Part shown: positions 38,097 through 51,519 of the stretch, piece by piece | How positions within the stretch are numbered: position 1 is the first letter of the stretch | Layout: every line of letters starts with the position of its first letter | Assembly: GCA_037951105.1 (NCBI GenBank) | Contig: JBAMJV010007773.1 | Span: 1-64,000 of the forward strand | DNA: 64,000 bases | Direction: 5' to 3' | Source of the DNA: Echinarachnius parma | Lineage: Eukaryota > Echinodermata > Echinoidea > Clypeasteroida > Echinarachniidae | The notes under the pieces: generated by a model | The model's input: the letters and a program-made list of their open reading frames with translations, nothing else | Databases searched by the model: none | Told to the model about the DNA's origin: nothing | Position numbers and translations under genes: made by a program

Positions 38097-39291
38097 TTAA
38101 AGGGACAGTCCCTCTTTTACAAAACGTCTGAACAGTTTCCAGTTGACGGATGGGGATGAATGTAACACACACACACAAAAAATCAGCTCGAACAGCCCTA
38201 TCATTTGGATTCTACGAATGAAAAACGAATGCGTCCCTCCATCAGCCTATCGGTCAATAAAAGAGTTTAGCTGATTTAGCATAATATTACAACTACATTG
38301 TCCTTATTCTTGTAAAGGTATTGTGAAGCCGTCATTTGTAAAGGTATGTCACGGAAAATATCTCAAAAATGAAGAATATGTAATTACATGTAGTCAGTTT
38401 AAAGGAATAGTTGAGTTTTGGTAGAGGGGGCGCTAGACTACTTATTTTTTTTGTGAGGTAATGAAAAACTGAGTGTAAAATTTGAAAGAGCATAATATTT
38501 AAATAATAAAATCATCTTTGTTTGATCAAAATCGGTTCAGAGACGGCTGAAATATCCATAAATATAACAATTTGTAATAAACCTGGAGCCCCAGGTTTAT
38601 TAGAGAATTTTGAACCAGCCGTTAAAATTTTTTTTAAATGCTTCCTCTTTTCAAAAAGTTACAAAATATGTATTTAAATAGTTGTTGGTTATTTCTCTAT
38701 CTATTAACTATTTCAACAAAGCATCACATGCACAATATTTTATTCAAAATGGTTGAAACCGATGAGTGTTTAGAGAGCGCCCTCTTACGTTTTAACGGCT
38801 CTTTTTGAATGATAACATGATCTTTACTACGTCATTTGTAATTTTGTGTTCCTTTCTAGTTATAACTATTAGTTTGTAATGTAATGATGCAGGTTTTGGT
38901 TACTAAAATTCAGTTTCACCAAAATTGTTCTCTCCTTACCAGAACTCAACTATCCCTTTAAGCGAGGTTTGGTTATTTTGCCTAGTGTGTGGTCATGCTA
39001 TTCTTATTTGTGTGCGGGTCACGCAGCTAGCGCGGGTCACGTAGGGGTCACGCATAGCGTTGTGGTACTTCGTGGAATCCGCTTACGAACTTCCTCACTG
39101 GGTGAATATACGTATAATTCACAATTAAAATTGGACGACGGTTTATTAGTTTTAGGTCTATAACTCCATGAAAAAGAGATTCCAAGCCCTAATTTGTTCA
39201 GGCATGCTATTAAATGACATTTTCTTTAATATAAGACAATAACCTCGCAACTTTTGAAATTTGGCTTGCAAGAGAGGGAATTTCCCTTTAA
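38097..39291. mobile_element. TTAA element family C, interrupted by a family B MITE
   Basis: Outer ends TTAAAGGGACAGTCCCTC and TTTCCCTTTAA with TTAA boundaries; inverted homologue of 9680-10317. It is split at a TTAA by a family B element (38399-38961, ends TTAAAGGAATAGTTGAGTTT and CTCAACTATCCCTTTAA). Family C was therefore present before this family B insertion. Confidence 0.72.
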
Positions 39292-39633
39292 ACATCCAAA
39301 AACGCAACCATCGCCCAATCACAGTTTTAAAGGATCTTCATTATTATACTGGTCTGCAAATCTGAATTCTTCCCCCAAATGATGCTGTCTGAAATGGGAT
39401 GATTATTTTTGCTCCGATGAAAGGTCGCTGGGTTTAAACATGAGTGTCCTTTGCCCGAATATTACTATTATTATATTGGTGGCACCACACCCCCCCCCCC
39501 CCCCCCCCCCCCCTCCAAAGCTCACATCTTAGTACGCCTTCGAGCGCCGGCTCATATTTTCAAGGTGCTGCGTTTTCGTCAGTGTTCCCCGCACAGCTCG
39601 ACTAATAGTTCTCGCGACGCACCGTTAGCATTT

Positions 39634-39943
39634 CTACACGTCCGCTGCGCGCAAGAAGCGGTCCCTGATGTCCAGCAGCCGCGCTTTAGTCAGCGCTTCT
39701 CGCAGCGCCGGCCTCTGGTTCCCGCGGGGCTCTGTTTGACGCCAGTCGAGCATCATATTGACCGTCCCTCTCGCCGTGACCCGGCCAGTCAGCCGGTTGG
39801 TCTCCACGTAGCGTTTCATGTGGGCTTCGTTGAAGCCCAGGATCTCCCCAAGTCTCGCCATCTGATCATCAGTCTCGATTGATTCGGCTATTTTTCTCAA
39901 GAGCGGCTCGAGGTCTTCGTCTGTTTCCTTGGAAGGGGCACTC
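39634..39943 (-). CDS. Gene 2 exon 10: Death domain and stop
   Basis: 310 bases after acceptor CATGCCAG|G. 102-residue Death domain with LEPLLRKIAESIETDDQMA, LGEILGFNEAHMKRYVE, MLDWRQTEPRG and ALREALTKARLLDIRDRFL. Ends in a TAG at 39634-39636, the same codon as gene 1. Confidence 0.88.
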
Positions 39944-42900
39944 CTGGCATGAACAAAGTATATTATGTATGTATGTAAACTAAACAAATATACCATGCAC
40001 TGAGAGCCTGTTATATCCTTCCAATACTAAAAATTGTTTTTACTTACCATAAATGTCATTTTAAGTCGATGATTCAGACCGGTCGAAGTCACAGAATGCC
40101 TTCAATGCACACACACGGCCGTACACGTATACACACACTGAATATGCACCGGCGTAACACTAGTGCATGCACAGTGCACCGCTAGCGCTGCAATTTAATT
40201 GTTGAATGTCGAATTACTGTCACAACCTCGGAAGGACAACGATGCAAAATGTGCACCATTTTTTGAATTGTTTTATTCGAATACCGCCATGTTATACATG
40301 AAATGCATCTCTGGAATATTCTTTGGAACTTTGATATTCAAGGGTGAAAATATCCTGTATTTCTTTTTAAAATACTCTTTGGGAAATCTCGTCGAGCATC
40401 TTTCGCAAGCTAAAGCAAGACCTCCGCTCGCAGAACGGTTTTATTACACGCATCTCTATGCTCATGGAGAAAATGTGCTATACCGTGACATCATTCATGG
40501 TATAGTGCATTATATTCCACATACTAAGAATCTTGCTCTACGATTGGTCAAAAGTTAATCACGTGATGAAGCATAGTTTCGCCCATCATTGATGGGAGAA
40601 GAAAACTTCGTTACACTCTGTAGATATCTTTGGTGAAAGTGTGTTGCACTCACTAGATAAAAAGTACTATCTAGTGAGTGCAACGCACTTTCACTGCAGT
40701 TGCATTGACTTGACTGTGGAGCTCGTGTGTGGCTAGTCAAATTCCGTACCCAAATGATGTGGCGGGGTTCTCTATGCGCGCGAATTACAAATGTAATTGT
40801 ATTCGTTGTGCATACAGTACACGTACGTAGCACACTGTTCAAGCTCATACGCTATGCATGCACTGTGTATGCATACGTATCGTACATAGTATAACAGTAC
40901 ACGGTTTGCTGCGTTGTTATTGTTTAATTGCTTGTTCTGTTCGACGTAAGATTTGAGTTCTAACGGAGATGAAATGGAACTTTTTTTGCTTGAGAGTGAA
41001 AGTAAAGTGTTCCAAGATTATTGCAAATGCTGGAAACAACATACACATTGGAAATTGGAATAACATTGATGTTGGTAAGTAGATCAAACCTAGTACTAAG
41101 TAGTAACAGCTGTAATTAAGACTTGCGTTAGACTAGGCCTGCTTAGATCTACCATTCAATGTGGAATATAAAGCAAATAATCACCTTTTGGTTTCAGGCA
41201 ATGGCAAACTATCACTTCCTCGGCGATCTGAATGTATACGCTATCTTTCCTCAGCTTCGCTTCGGAAAGATAGCTACATCCAGATCGCCTTGGAAGTGAT
41301 AGATTGTCCCATCACCTTCACCAACGGTAATTATTTGCTTACTATACCATGAATGATGTCACGGTATAGCACACTTTTTCCATGGGCATTACTATGTTTG
41401 GTCACACGACGCTATGTAGACCAATCACTGAACAGGATTTCATGAATGAAGGATATGAATATGTCTATATTATCTATAAATCTGTCTAACTCTCTATCTA
41501 TCTATATATCCATCTTTCTATTATGTTATCAATTACTCACTAAATCAAACAAATACTCACTCAAACATATTTGTTTATCTATCCATCTTTGAAGGTTGTC
41601 TACCAATCTGTATATCGTTCTAATTTGTTCATAGCTTCAAAACTAACCTTAAATATTATTTACACAAAATATTGATTAATTTATCAACCAGTCGTACCAG
41701 TGTATAGTGCACACCCAGGGAAGAAAATGTCATTGGCCATTGTAGAAAGGTGACTTAGACAGGTTTAATATCATTTTTTTGTATAACTCTGCAGGGGATC
41801 ATTTTTGGTAGCCATCATATTCAGGTTGGCTGTAACTGAAAATGTTTGAATTTACATCTATATGACTGTATAGTAGCCTCCTATCACCCCCCTCCTCCCC
41901 CTTCTCTTTCCCCCCTCTCTCCCTATTTCTGTAATGTGTCCTTTTTAAAAATTAATAATATCGCACTTTAGATAGTTTACACTTTTGAAACATTTTTATT
42001 CGGTTGGATTGATCGTAATATTCTTGTATTAAGTTAGTTAAAGTCCTTCCCGTGCCAAATTTGGCACATAAGGCGGCGCCTATCTCCGATGCATTAGCCC
42101 TTGGCCACACGTCTACTAAATGTAGCGAAAGCTACAGAAGGGGGCCAGGCCTCTGGTAACTCGTGTGATTAACTTTTCCTTATCCATTCTATAAATGCTG
42201 AGCGCCTGGCTAGAAAGCAGAAGGTACCATTTTTTAAGTCTTTGGTATGACCCGGTCTGGGTTCGAACCCGGGAGCTCCCGTGCATGAGGCGGACACTCT
42301 AACCGCTAAGCCACCAAACATGCTCGGTATATATTCTTGTATACAGCACTGGTTTAAACATCATTGTTTCTGGCATGGCACCTTCTCCTCGTTATTTCTT
42401 AACTTGTTTATTGTATTGTTTTTCTTTCAGTTTCGAGAAGGCACAATTACATCACGGTACAAAATGTTTTACAAGCTTTGCTTCTTTTTAGTTCCCTCAT
42501 TTGTCACGTTATGTTACAAACAAATTATTGATTGATTACATATTTAAGGTTAATCCTTTTGTTTGTATTTAATATATATCATATTTCGTTTGTGAATGTA
42601 TTGTTTGTTTGTATATTATAATTGTTTAAAAAAAATATAACTTGTGAATATGGAAATAAATTCAATTCAATGTAGCTTTCTTTCCATGCTTATCATTTTG
42701 CTTACTAGACTAACTTACCCACAGGGAATGATACATTCCATCTGAACTCGTTCATCATGAAAATCTGCGAAACAGAATTGAATCATGAATTATATTAAAT
42801 ATGATATTTAGTAAGCCATTGATGCTTACTACACTCATTATAACTTTCTAAGAAGAGGTGATCACTCATTGCAATTAGAGCTTTTCTGTTACTTAGCCAT

Positions 42901-45900
42901 ATTTTTTAAATAGATGTAAAATTGCTGGATCGCAACAAAAATATTTGTGAATCAGACATGGGGAGGGGATAGCAATTTATTTCTTGATTCTCACCAAAGT
43001 AGTCGGTCCAGAAGAGAAAGTTCATCTCCATCGCGCGTTGGAGCGACAGGTCCAAGAGTTTGTTCGCAAATGGAGTCCCCGAAAGGTCGACGGAAAAGCA
43101 GATAGTCTTCTGAACCAGTCGTTTTAGACATTTGTGTGATACCATCTTTAGGAAAAGAAAAAAGAAAAGAGGCATATATAGTTAGTATTAGTATGGCAAC
43201 GATAGTTATGTTTACCGTATGCACGTTGACTCACAAAATCATGAAAACATGACCAATTATTACAATTATGTCACCCTGTGCATACCATCTTGAAGTAGCA
43301 TTTTAAATTCCAGATACTTCGTGTACAACAACAATATTGGAGTTTCATAGTAACCTTGGCCCTGTAACATAAAGATTCGCGATTCATTGTTCGATCAATC
43401 AATTGATCGTATGATTAATCGTGAATCTTTATAAAACGGGGACCTGACCAGAAGGTTCGTCATGAAAAAAGTAGGTCGTGTGTCCGATGCCCACCGGGTG
43501 CCAACCCCTGCAAGGTGTTCGTCCTTCACTGAACGCTCTCAACCCAGATCAACCCAGACCCTCGAATCGAAAGCGCCGCCAACAAGAGAGATCTGCTCAA
43601 CAGCAGTGATCTGCATAACATCACCGATCTACACCACGATGCAAAACATCAGTGATCGCTGTCAGACCTCTCTCGTTGTGCAGATTTCTCTCGTTAGTGG
43701 CGCGCTATATATTGTTGGTGGTAGGAGTTCAGCATGCGATCGAGGGACTCGATCCTAGTCTACACAAAGAGATGCAATCGATTCTAAAGTTGCAATTGAT
43801 TGAAAGTAAGAAAATATGCGCATTTGAACCAATCAGATTTACGCATTTAGTCACATGGTCTGACTTATGGTCAATAGACCGCTTCTGTAATGTATGCAAA
43901 TAATATGCGTATGACGTAAGACTCTCCGTTGGCAAGCTGAACAATAGTAACTAGGTCCGGCAAGCTAAGTTTGCCGGAGCTTGCCGGACATAGTTACTAT
44001 TGTTAAGCTTGCCAACGGGGAGTCTGACGTCCTACGCATAATATTTGCATACATTACAGAAGCGGTCTATTGGAACTGTAAAATCTATTGTAAATCCTTC
44101 TGCCCTATAATGCAGTAAAATCAATACCTTTTTTTAGGAATCTATTCCTCGGAATAACATGTGATGCTTAGTTGTTTATTTAATGTTTAGACAAATTACA
44201 CATTTTGTCCAATGCTGCTGGCTAATTTTGTTTCCTTAAAAAGAAAACACGTTGGATTAGTATCTTTTAAAAAATAAATAAGGATTAGGGTAGTTGAAGT
44301 GTAATACCTGCACTTTTGGTTCTGTTTCGTGTTGTGCTTTGCAGCTGATGCTGAGGTCAACTCTTCTGATGTCAATGTCAATTATCTGCTCTGGCGCCAT
44401 CATGCGGTGGCCCAAGCCAATCTCAGCACTGCCGATTCTCTGTAGCAGATATGATGGTAGATATGAGAAGGGTTACCCGGAACTGAAGTATATACATGTG
44501 TAATGTACTTTCAAGTTTTTAAATTTCATGTTGTTGTTTTTTTCAGCAGAACAGGTACAAATAATATATATTTTTGTAATTGAAATTTAATATTAAAGGG
44601 ACAGTTGAGTTTGGTATAGAGGGCGCTACAAAACAATTTTTTGTTGTGAAATAATGAAAAACTGAGGGTCAAATTCGAAGGAGCATACAATTTTAATAAC
44701 ATAATAAACTTTATTTGAACAAAATCGGTTCAGAAATGGCTGAAATATCCATAAACATTGATACTAATTGTGAGGCCCCACAATTATTCGATTATATTAT
44801 GAACCAGCCGTTAAACAAATGTTTAAAATGTTTCCTCTTTTCAAAAATTTATGATAGAGATTTTCAAATAGTTGTTGATTATCTCTCTTTCGAATCACTA
44901 TTTCAACAATACTTAACATGCAAAATATTTTATTTAAACTGGTTGATACCAATTAGTTTTTTAGCGAGCGCCCTCTTGAGTTTGAGGCGTTTTACTTAGT
45001 CATTTGTAATTTTGTATATTCATTTCGGGCATGGTGGAGTTATAAATATTAGTTTGTAATGTGATGGTGCAGGTTGTGATCACTAAAATTATGTTTGACC
45101 AAAACGGTACTCTCTTAAAGGGATCTAGTAACTTTGTTGACATGTGCAAAAAGTGATGAATGGTTGATGAAATGTATAGTGTTGTTATCTCATATGTCCA
45201 CAGGGTATTGTGTGAAAATTTCAAGTCAAATGGACATTGCATGGCCAAGTAACGAGCGAAAATGCAAAGTGATATTGGGTGATATTCACTAACTCACTGC
45301 ATTCACTTTGTACAGGGATGAAAAACTCGCCCGGAGTTTTTCTTATCTGAATACTTCATTCATACATATCTTTGTAACGAAAGGGAAATTTGAAAAACCG
45401 AAACCTGTCCCATGATTTTTTTGTTAATACGAATACAACAAGGTATAAGTTAACCGATAGAATTACAATTTTATTTTGAGGATTTGGACAATGTTACTAA
45501 GTCCCTTTAACCAAAACCCAACTATCCCGTTAACGAAGCATTCTACAAGTAATTTTACTGTACATAATTAAACATTAAGCAGAAAATAAAATATGTAGTA
45601 CAACAAAATAAAAATTCGGAAAGCCGAAATCTGTTTCATGCCCAATCGAGAACCGCTAGGGTTCTATAAAGTTTTTATGAATTTTGACAATGTAACTCTA
45701 TCCCTTTAATAGCGGGCCGGGTTAAGGGGTAAGAAATGGCTTACCTCTACTGTACTTGGCGTCGTACCGAGATCCGATGCCGTGATCATGAAAAGATGGA
45801 CACGCAAGATTGGCACCTTCTCCTGCGGGAGCGCCTGTGGCATGAATGGTACGCAGCCGATGCGTTTTCCCCGCACACCGCCGCGGTTTATGAGCGCCGT

Positions 45901-48900
45901 CAGCCAGCCCCACGAGAAGTGGTCGATGCGCAGCTCCATCACGTGATCTCTTATGGCGCACCATGGCGCGCCCTGTGAATCGTCACGCCTGTGTGCCATC
46001 AGATTTCGCTCTACGTCGGTATCGTCTGTGGAAATATCATATTGTATTGTTTATTGAAGACAGCGATTGACATTATTTTTTCATTGAAGAAATCATAGGT
46101 ATATTATAAATTGTACGCAGCCGATGCATTTTCCCCGCACATCGTCCCGGATCTATACATCAAAGGAATGTTAGACCTAAGGGAATGCTTTGAAGAAAAA
46201 CAATCCGCGGGGAATAAGAAAACGTATAATAATTCACCCGTTATAAATTGTGTGCACACTTGACTTTCAAAGCCGAACACTTCAATCATAATTATCTTTA
46301 TAAAAAGAAAAAAACCATCGGACAAAACATATTCCATGATTATTATTGGTAATACGTATATGAGGTATGTGACAACCACTATAGGTCTCTAAATAACTTT
46401 AGGGGGTTTTGACAATGTTATTTGATACCGTATACATGTACCTTTCTTGTATGTGCCACGGCCTGAGTAAAGCACCATTTCAACGTTCCCGGCGTCGTAG
46501 AATGAACCGGCATGGGGGATGATGATCGTGACGGGTTTCTTGAAGTGAAGTCCAGATGGAGAGCACTCGTATCCCAGGGATACGATCATTTCGTCGTCTC
46601 GATCGCAAACGTCTGGCGGATCGGTAAGAGCTGGGGTAGAAAGAAATGGAAGAGGGGTACATATAACATGTAGAAAGGGGAAGAACAACATAATAGGGTG
46701 ATTATACATAAATTAACATTTAATTTGATGAGGTGAGGGGGTGAACTAAGAAATCAGGTTACAATTAGGGTGCAAAACTGCTACAACAGCTGCTATAACA
46801 GTAGCACCCTTAAGGGTACATTTATGCACCTCAAAATGGGGTATCGGCACCATAACGGTGTAACCCTTCTATTCACCCCATATGATAGGGTGCAGACCCC
46901 ACTTTGTGGTGCAAAATTGCACCCTTAAATGAGCTGATATTGTTGTAGCGTTTTGCTGCAAATTTGAACCTTTATTTCTTAGTGTGTGAGACGGTCGGAT
47001 AGAACAGCTAGACATGCTAGACGAGGGTGCTTGACAACACAGGCATAATTGGAGACTTGAGCTTTTACCCGTGAATGAATTAGTGGCAGCACACTCTATG
47101 TATTTTGTATTCATTTTGTTTTTGTAAACGTATTTGTAGTACGTGCATCCCCCCGTAGCAGCTACGCCACTGCATAGCATGGATCATTGGGATCATGGGC
47201 GTCGATCTGTCATTGATACCGATTCATTAGGGGGATGATCTATTCATTCATCCCCCCCCCCTGATGAATAGGTATTACGTAAGTATCGACGCCCATGATT
47301 GGGATCATAGTATCATAAACTAATCACATTCCATCAGTCATTATTGAATTGATATTACGTACCCTTGATCGTGATGTACTGTTCGGATTCCAATGCTCCT
47401 TCGGGTACTACCATTTGTATCCCATATGCCTTCAGCTCCAGAGTACCGCCCGATGAACCGATACATGTTCCAACCATATCGTCAACGGCAGCTGCAACGT
47501 CGGGTTGGGTATTGCACTCGGCTTCTGAAGAAAACAAAAATACATTTAAAAAAAGTTTGTCGTGTAACATGTGAACAAATAATTATATTAATTTAGGCCA
47601 GTATCTATCATGTTTAACAGAACGTAGTGGCGTGGCTATGTACATTACACGAACAAGCGTGTGTGCGTGGGTGGTGGGGGTGAGATAGGAATGTAATAGA
47701 CGGGCCATCCCTAGGTGTATGACCCCCTCCCCAATTTAGTTCGTCAATGCTTTGCTACTGGTACAACGCATATCTTTAGCCATATTGGACATTTCAGTCT
47801 ACTCTTCGTTTAACAAAAGTACACGATATTTTGACCTGTTTGATTGGCATATAGACTCTGCACATTCTTCATAATTAGTTTCCTCACTGACTTATCATGA
47901 GCTGCTAGATGATTATAAATGTGTGCATACAATTTGTAGTAACTAATCCTGCCTTCATTTTAGAAGTATTTGCATTATTTTCGACAACATAACTTTAGGG
48001 GGTTATCTCCCTTTTATAATTACCAGTCACCATGGCCACGGTTTGACCCCTGGAGGACGATGCATCACAGTGCTCATCTCGTCGGTTATCCTGGTCTTCG
48101 GATGACGTGGGCGTCATGTGGGTAACCATGGTAAGGGATGTCTCTTTGCTCTCTGATTCTGTGGTCGTTGACCCGGATGTGGATGAAACGTCGGATTCCT
48201 CCCGAAACATAGTACGCAGCGGCGGCGACAAAGCCGTACTAGGCCTATCAGCGGATGGCAGATCCGATGAAGCATCGTCGGATGATGAAATACGGGATTT
48301 TGCCTTAGGCAAGTTTGGCATTGTGATATCATCCTATAAAAGAAGTTTTAGGAAATGGCATGATCATTGGGCCAAATGCATAGAAAGTAGCAAGTACTTA
48401 CAAGCTATATTTTTTCAAGCACTGACAATGCTTACATTCGTAAGCATACTCTTGTACTTGTGCTTAAAACCCTGTCCTTGCCTTACCGTTTAAATTGCTC
48501 ACGAGTTTTACAAAATAATCATTCCAGTTGTACGAACATCGCTCGATAGCATATAACACAGATGAGCTCACATTCTTATAGTGTTATTTGTTCAGACAAA
48601 TGTCTCGAACCCTTTTCATAGCTTGCGTCTTGTATTTTCTCAACTGGCAGAAAAACAAATTCCCAACATGAAAATAGAAAAGAAAAAACAACGTAATTAC
48701 AAAATATGTTAAATATGCCCTGGCACATACACGATGATAATCCTGTTGGTGAATGCAGTAGGAAATGAAAATATAATTAGCTTGATTAAAAAAAATAATA
48801 ACAATGTAAATTGTACAATATGGCGTCCTATTATAAACAAATAAAAAACAAACAAGTTCAAAGGGAGCATCATTATGATGAATGGGTTCCCAGTGTTGAT

Positions 48901-50010
48901 TTAAACATAGACAAGGCTGCCAGCTGCGGCAAGTAAAAGCTACCTTAGAAAATATGGACAAAACAAATCATAAAATGTCTAAAAAGCAGGAACTATAATT
49001 CATCATCGTCAAGTGGGAAGAAAACTTATTTCTAATAAGCATGATCATGATGCTAAATCGTTAATGTCCTGGGGTAAGCAAGAGCTCAAGCTGGTCTGGA
49101 GAAGCTATAGAAAAAAACGCAAGCAATTGCTTATCATACAAAAATAAGTAAAAGTTTTGTTGTAGGTATACAGTTTTAAGCAATTCCTTGCTTGATAAGC
49201 AATTGCTTGTGCTTGTAATCACTATTATTATTGTTTTTTAGCAATATATCGTTTTGTATTGTGATACTAATTCCTCTATTGTAACTGGAAGTTGCAGCCA
49301 AATGACTACCTCCTCTGCATGTTCTAACTGAATGATATCGTGTGCCATCCAAGGCCATGGGTGATTATAGGATCAGTAGTAGAACATAACAAAACAAGAT
49401 GGAGAAATTCGTTCTTACTGCATTGTTCTTCTTCAGAGATCTCTTTCTTGTGCAGAACAGCCCCAAAGAGATGATGATGACGATGATGAACATGATCACC
49501 GAGATGAGTACCGGTAGACTTAGGATCGCCAACGGGGCCCCAGATGATACAACTGGACAGTCTCCCTGTGATGTACACCGTCCAGGTATTCGCGTGCGGG
49601 GATGGGTAGGAGGCATCTCCTCAATATCGATGTTTGCCGACGTTGTGGACGCACTTCCGGGCGGGAAGAGGTGAGGCACGGTCTGAATTAATATCGTGGT
49701 CGTGTCCGTCGTGGTCGTGGTTGCGCTCATCGTGGCTTGGTGAATCTCTTCGACGTCGTCGTTGAAATCCGTCCCTATATCGCCATCGAACCTTGGCCCG
49801 GAGGACACAGTGGAAGGGTGCGATGGGATCGCGTCTGTGGCAGTGGTAGCTGACAAATCATCTTGCCATATAGCCCCACTGGCCTGCATGAGAAAGGAAG
49901 AGGGATAATGTGTGTAATACATCAAAATATTTATGTGTATTAGTACAGTACCGTATCAGAAGTAGTAGTAGAAGTAGTAGTAGGGGTAGTAGTAGTAGCA
50001 GTGGTAGTAA

Positions 50011-50064
<54 letters not shown>

Positions 50065-50080
50065 AAGTAGTAGCAGTAGC

Positions 50081-50120
<40 letters not shown>

Positions 50121-50151
50121 TCAGTATAGTAGTATCAGTAGTAATAGTATC

Positions 50152-50192
<41 letters not shown>

Positions 50193-50217
50193 CAGTAGCA
50201 GTAGCAGTAGCAGTAGC

Positions 50218-50297
<80 letters not shown>

Positions 50298-51482
50298 TAG
50301 TAGTAGTAGGGGGGGAGACCGGGGCTAAAAGTAACAGGGGTACGTTGTAACACAGCCTGTTACTCCACCGTAGATGACGTACCTACGTTAAAACCAAATC
50401 TGCTATGTTCACCCGTACCGATCTTGCTTTACATGAGAAATCGCGAGGAGTGAGTGCAGGAGAGTAAAATTATCTCAAAATCACGCTTTTGAGCCTGGAA
50501 AGTAAAATATGAATTTTGCAATATTTTTGTCATAATGGGTAGAGATTGTGAAATTATACAAGTTGGCAGGTATGATGTGAAATGATGTTGTTTCAAGCAC
50601 ATTTGGCATGTTAAAAAGTGATGGCACGTGGCTTTGTTTTTGAGAAAAAAAAGATTTTTGTACACACTGACACACCGGAGCACGTTGTAACGGGAGACGT
50701 TGTGACGGGATGTTACAACGTGCCCCGGTGTGTCAGTGTGTACAAACATGTTCATTTCTGAGTACCTACACATTCGTGCACCATGTTAATGTTTGAAATA
50801 TTAATTGCTATAACGAACCTTCGGAATAACGAACCTTCGGAATAACGAACCTTCGGAATAACGAACCTTCGGAATAACGAACCTTCGGAATAACGAACCT
50901 TCGGAATAACGAACCTTCGGAATAACTGAACCTTCGGAATAACGAACCTTCGGAATAACGGACTGTAACCATAGTTATAACTCCACCATGCTATTACGGT
51001 ATAGAAAATTACAAACGACTAAGTAAAACAGCATGTTTCAATCAAAAAGAGCCATTAAAACACAAAAGGGCTCTCTCAACAAAAAAACATTGGTTTCAAC
51101 CATTTTTCATACAAAATTATGCATGTGATGTTTTGTTGAAATAATGATTAAATAGAGATCATCAGCAACTATATAAAAACCTCTTTTGAAAATTTTTAAA
51201 AAAGTGTAAGCATTTTTTCAATAAAAAAAAATATCATCGAATAAATCTGGACTCCAGATTTATTCCGATCCGATATATTTATTGATATTTTAGCCGTTTC
51301 GGAACCGATTTTGAACAAATAAAGTTTATTCTGTCATTGAAATTGTATGCTCTTTCAAATGTTACACTGAGTTTATTCATCATCTCACAAAAAAAATATT
51401 TTCGTGCAGCGCCCTCTGTTATGACTTAGTGTGTAGTATGGGTGATTACTGTTCGTTTGATTGTCCATACGTGTGTGCATGT

Positions 51483-51519
<37 letters not shown>

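Larger units (their letters stand above)
34877..39633 (-). repeat. Gene 2 downstream flank, homologous to gene 1 downstream flank
   Basis: Homologous in order to 1636-3540 but longer because of insertions: the hairpin repeat at 35616-36022, poly-C/poly-G at 36917-36943, and a TTAA element at 38097-39291. No coding potential is seen. The stretch 37561-38096 is AT-rich unique-looking sequence with a GC-richer patch near 37740-37920. Confidence 0.65.

Noticed and set aside
50813-50963. Regular short repeat as possible CRISPR array
   Set aside because: Units are contiguous 16-mers without spacers, in a eukaryotic intron.
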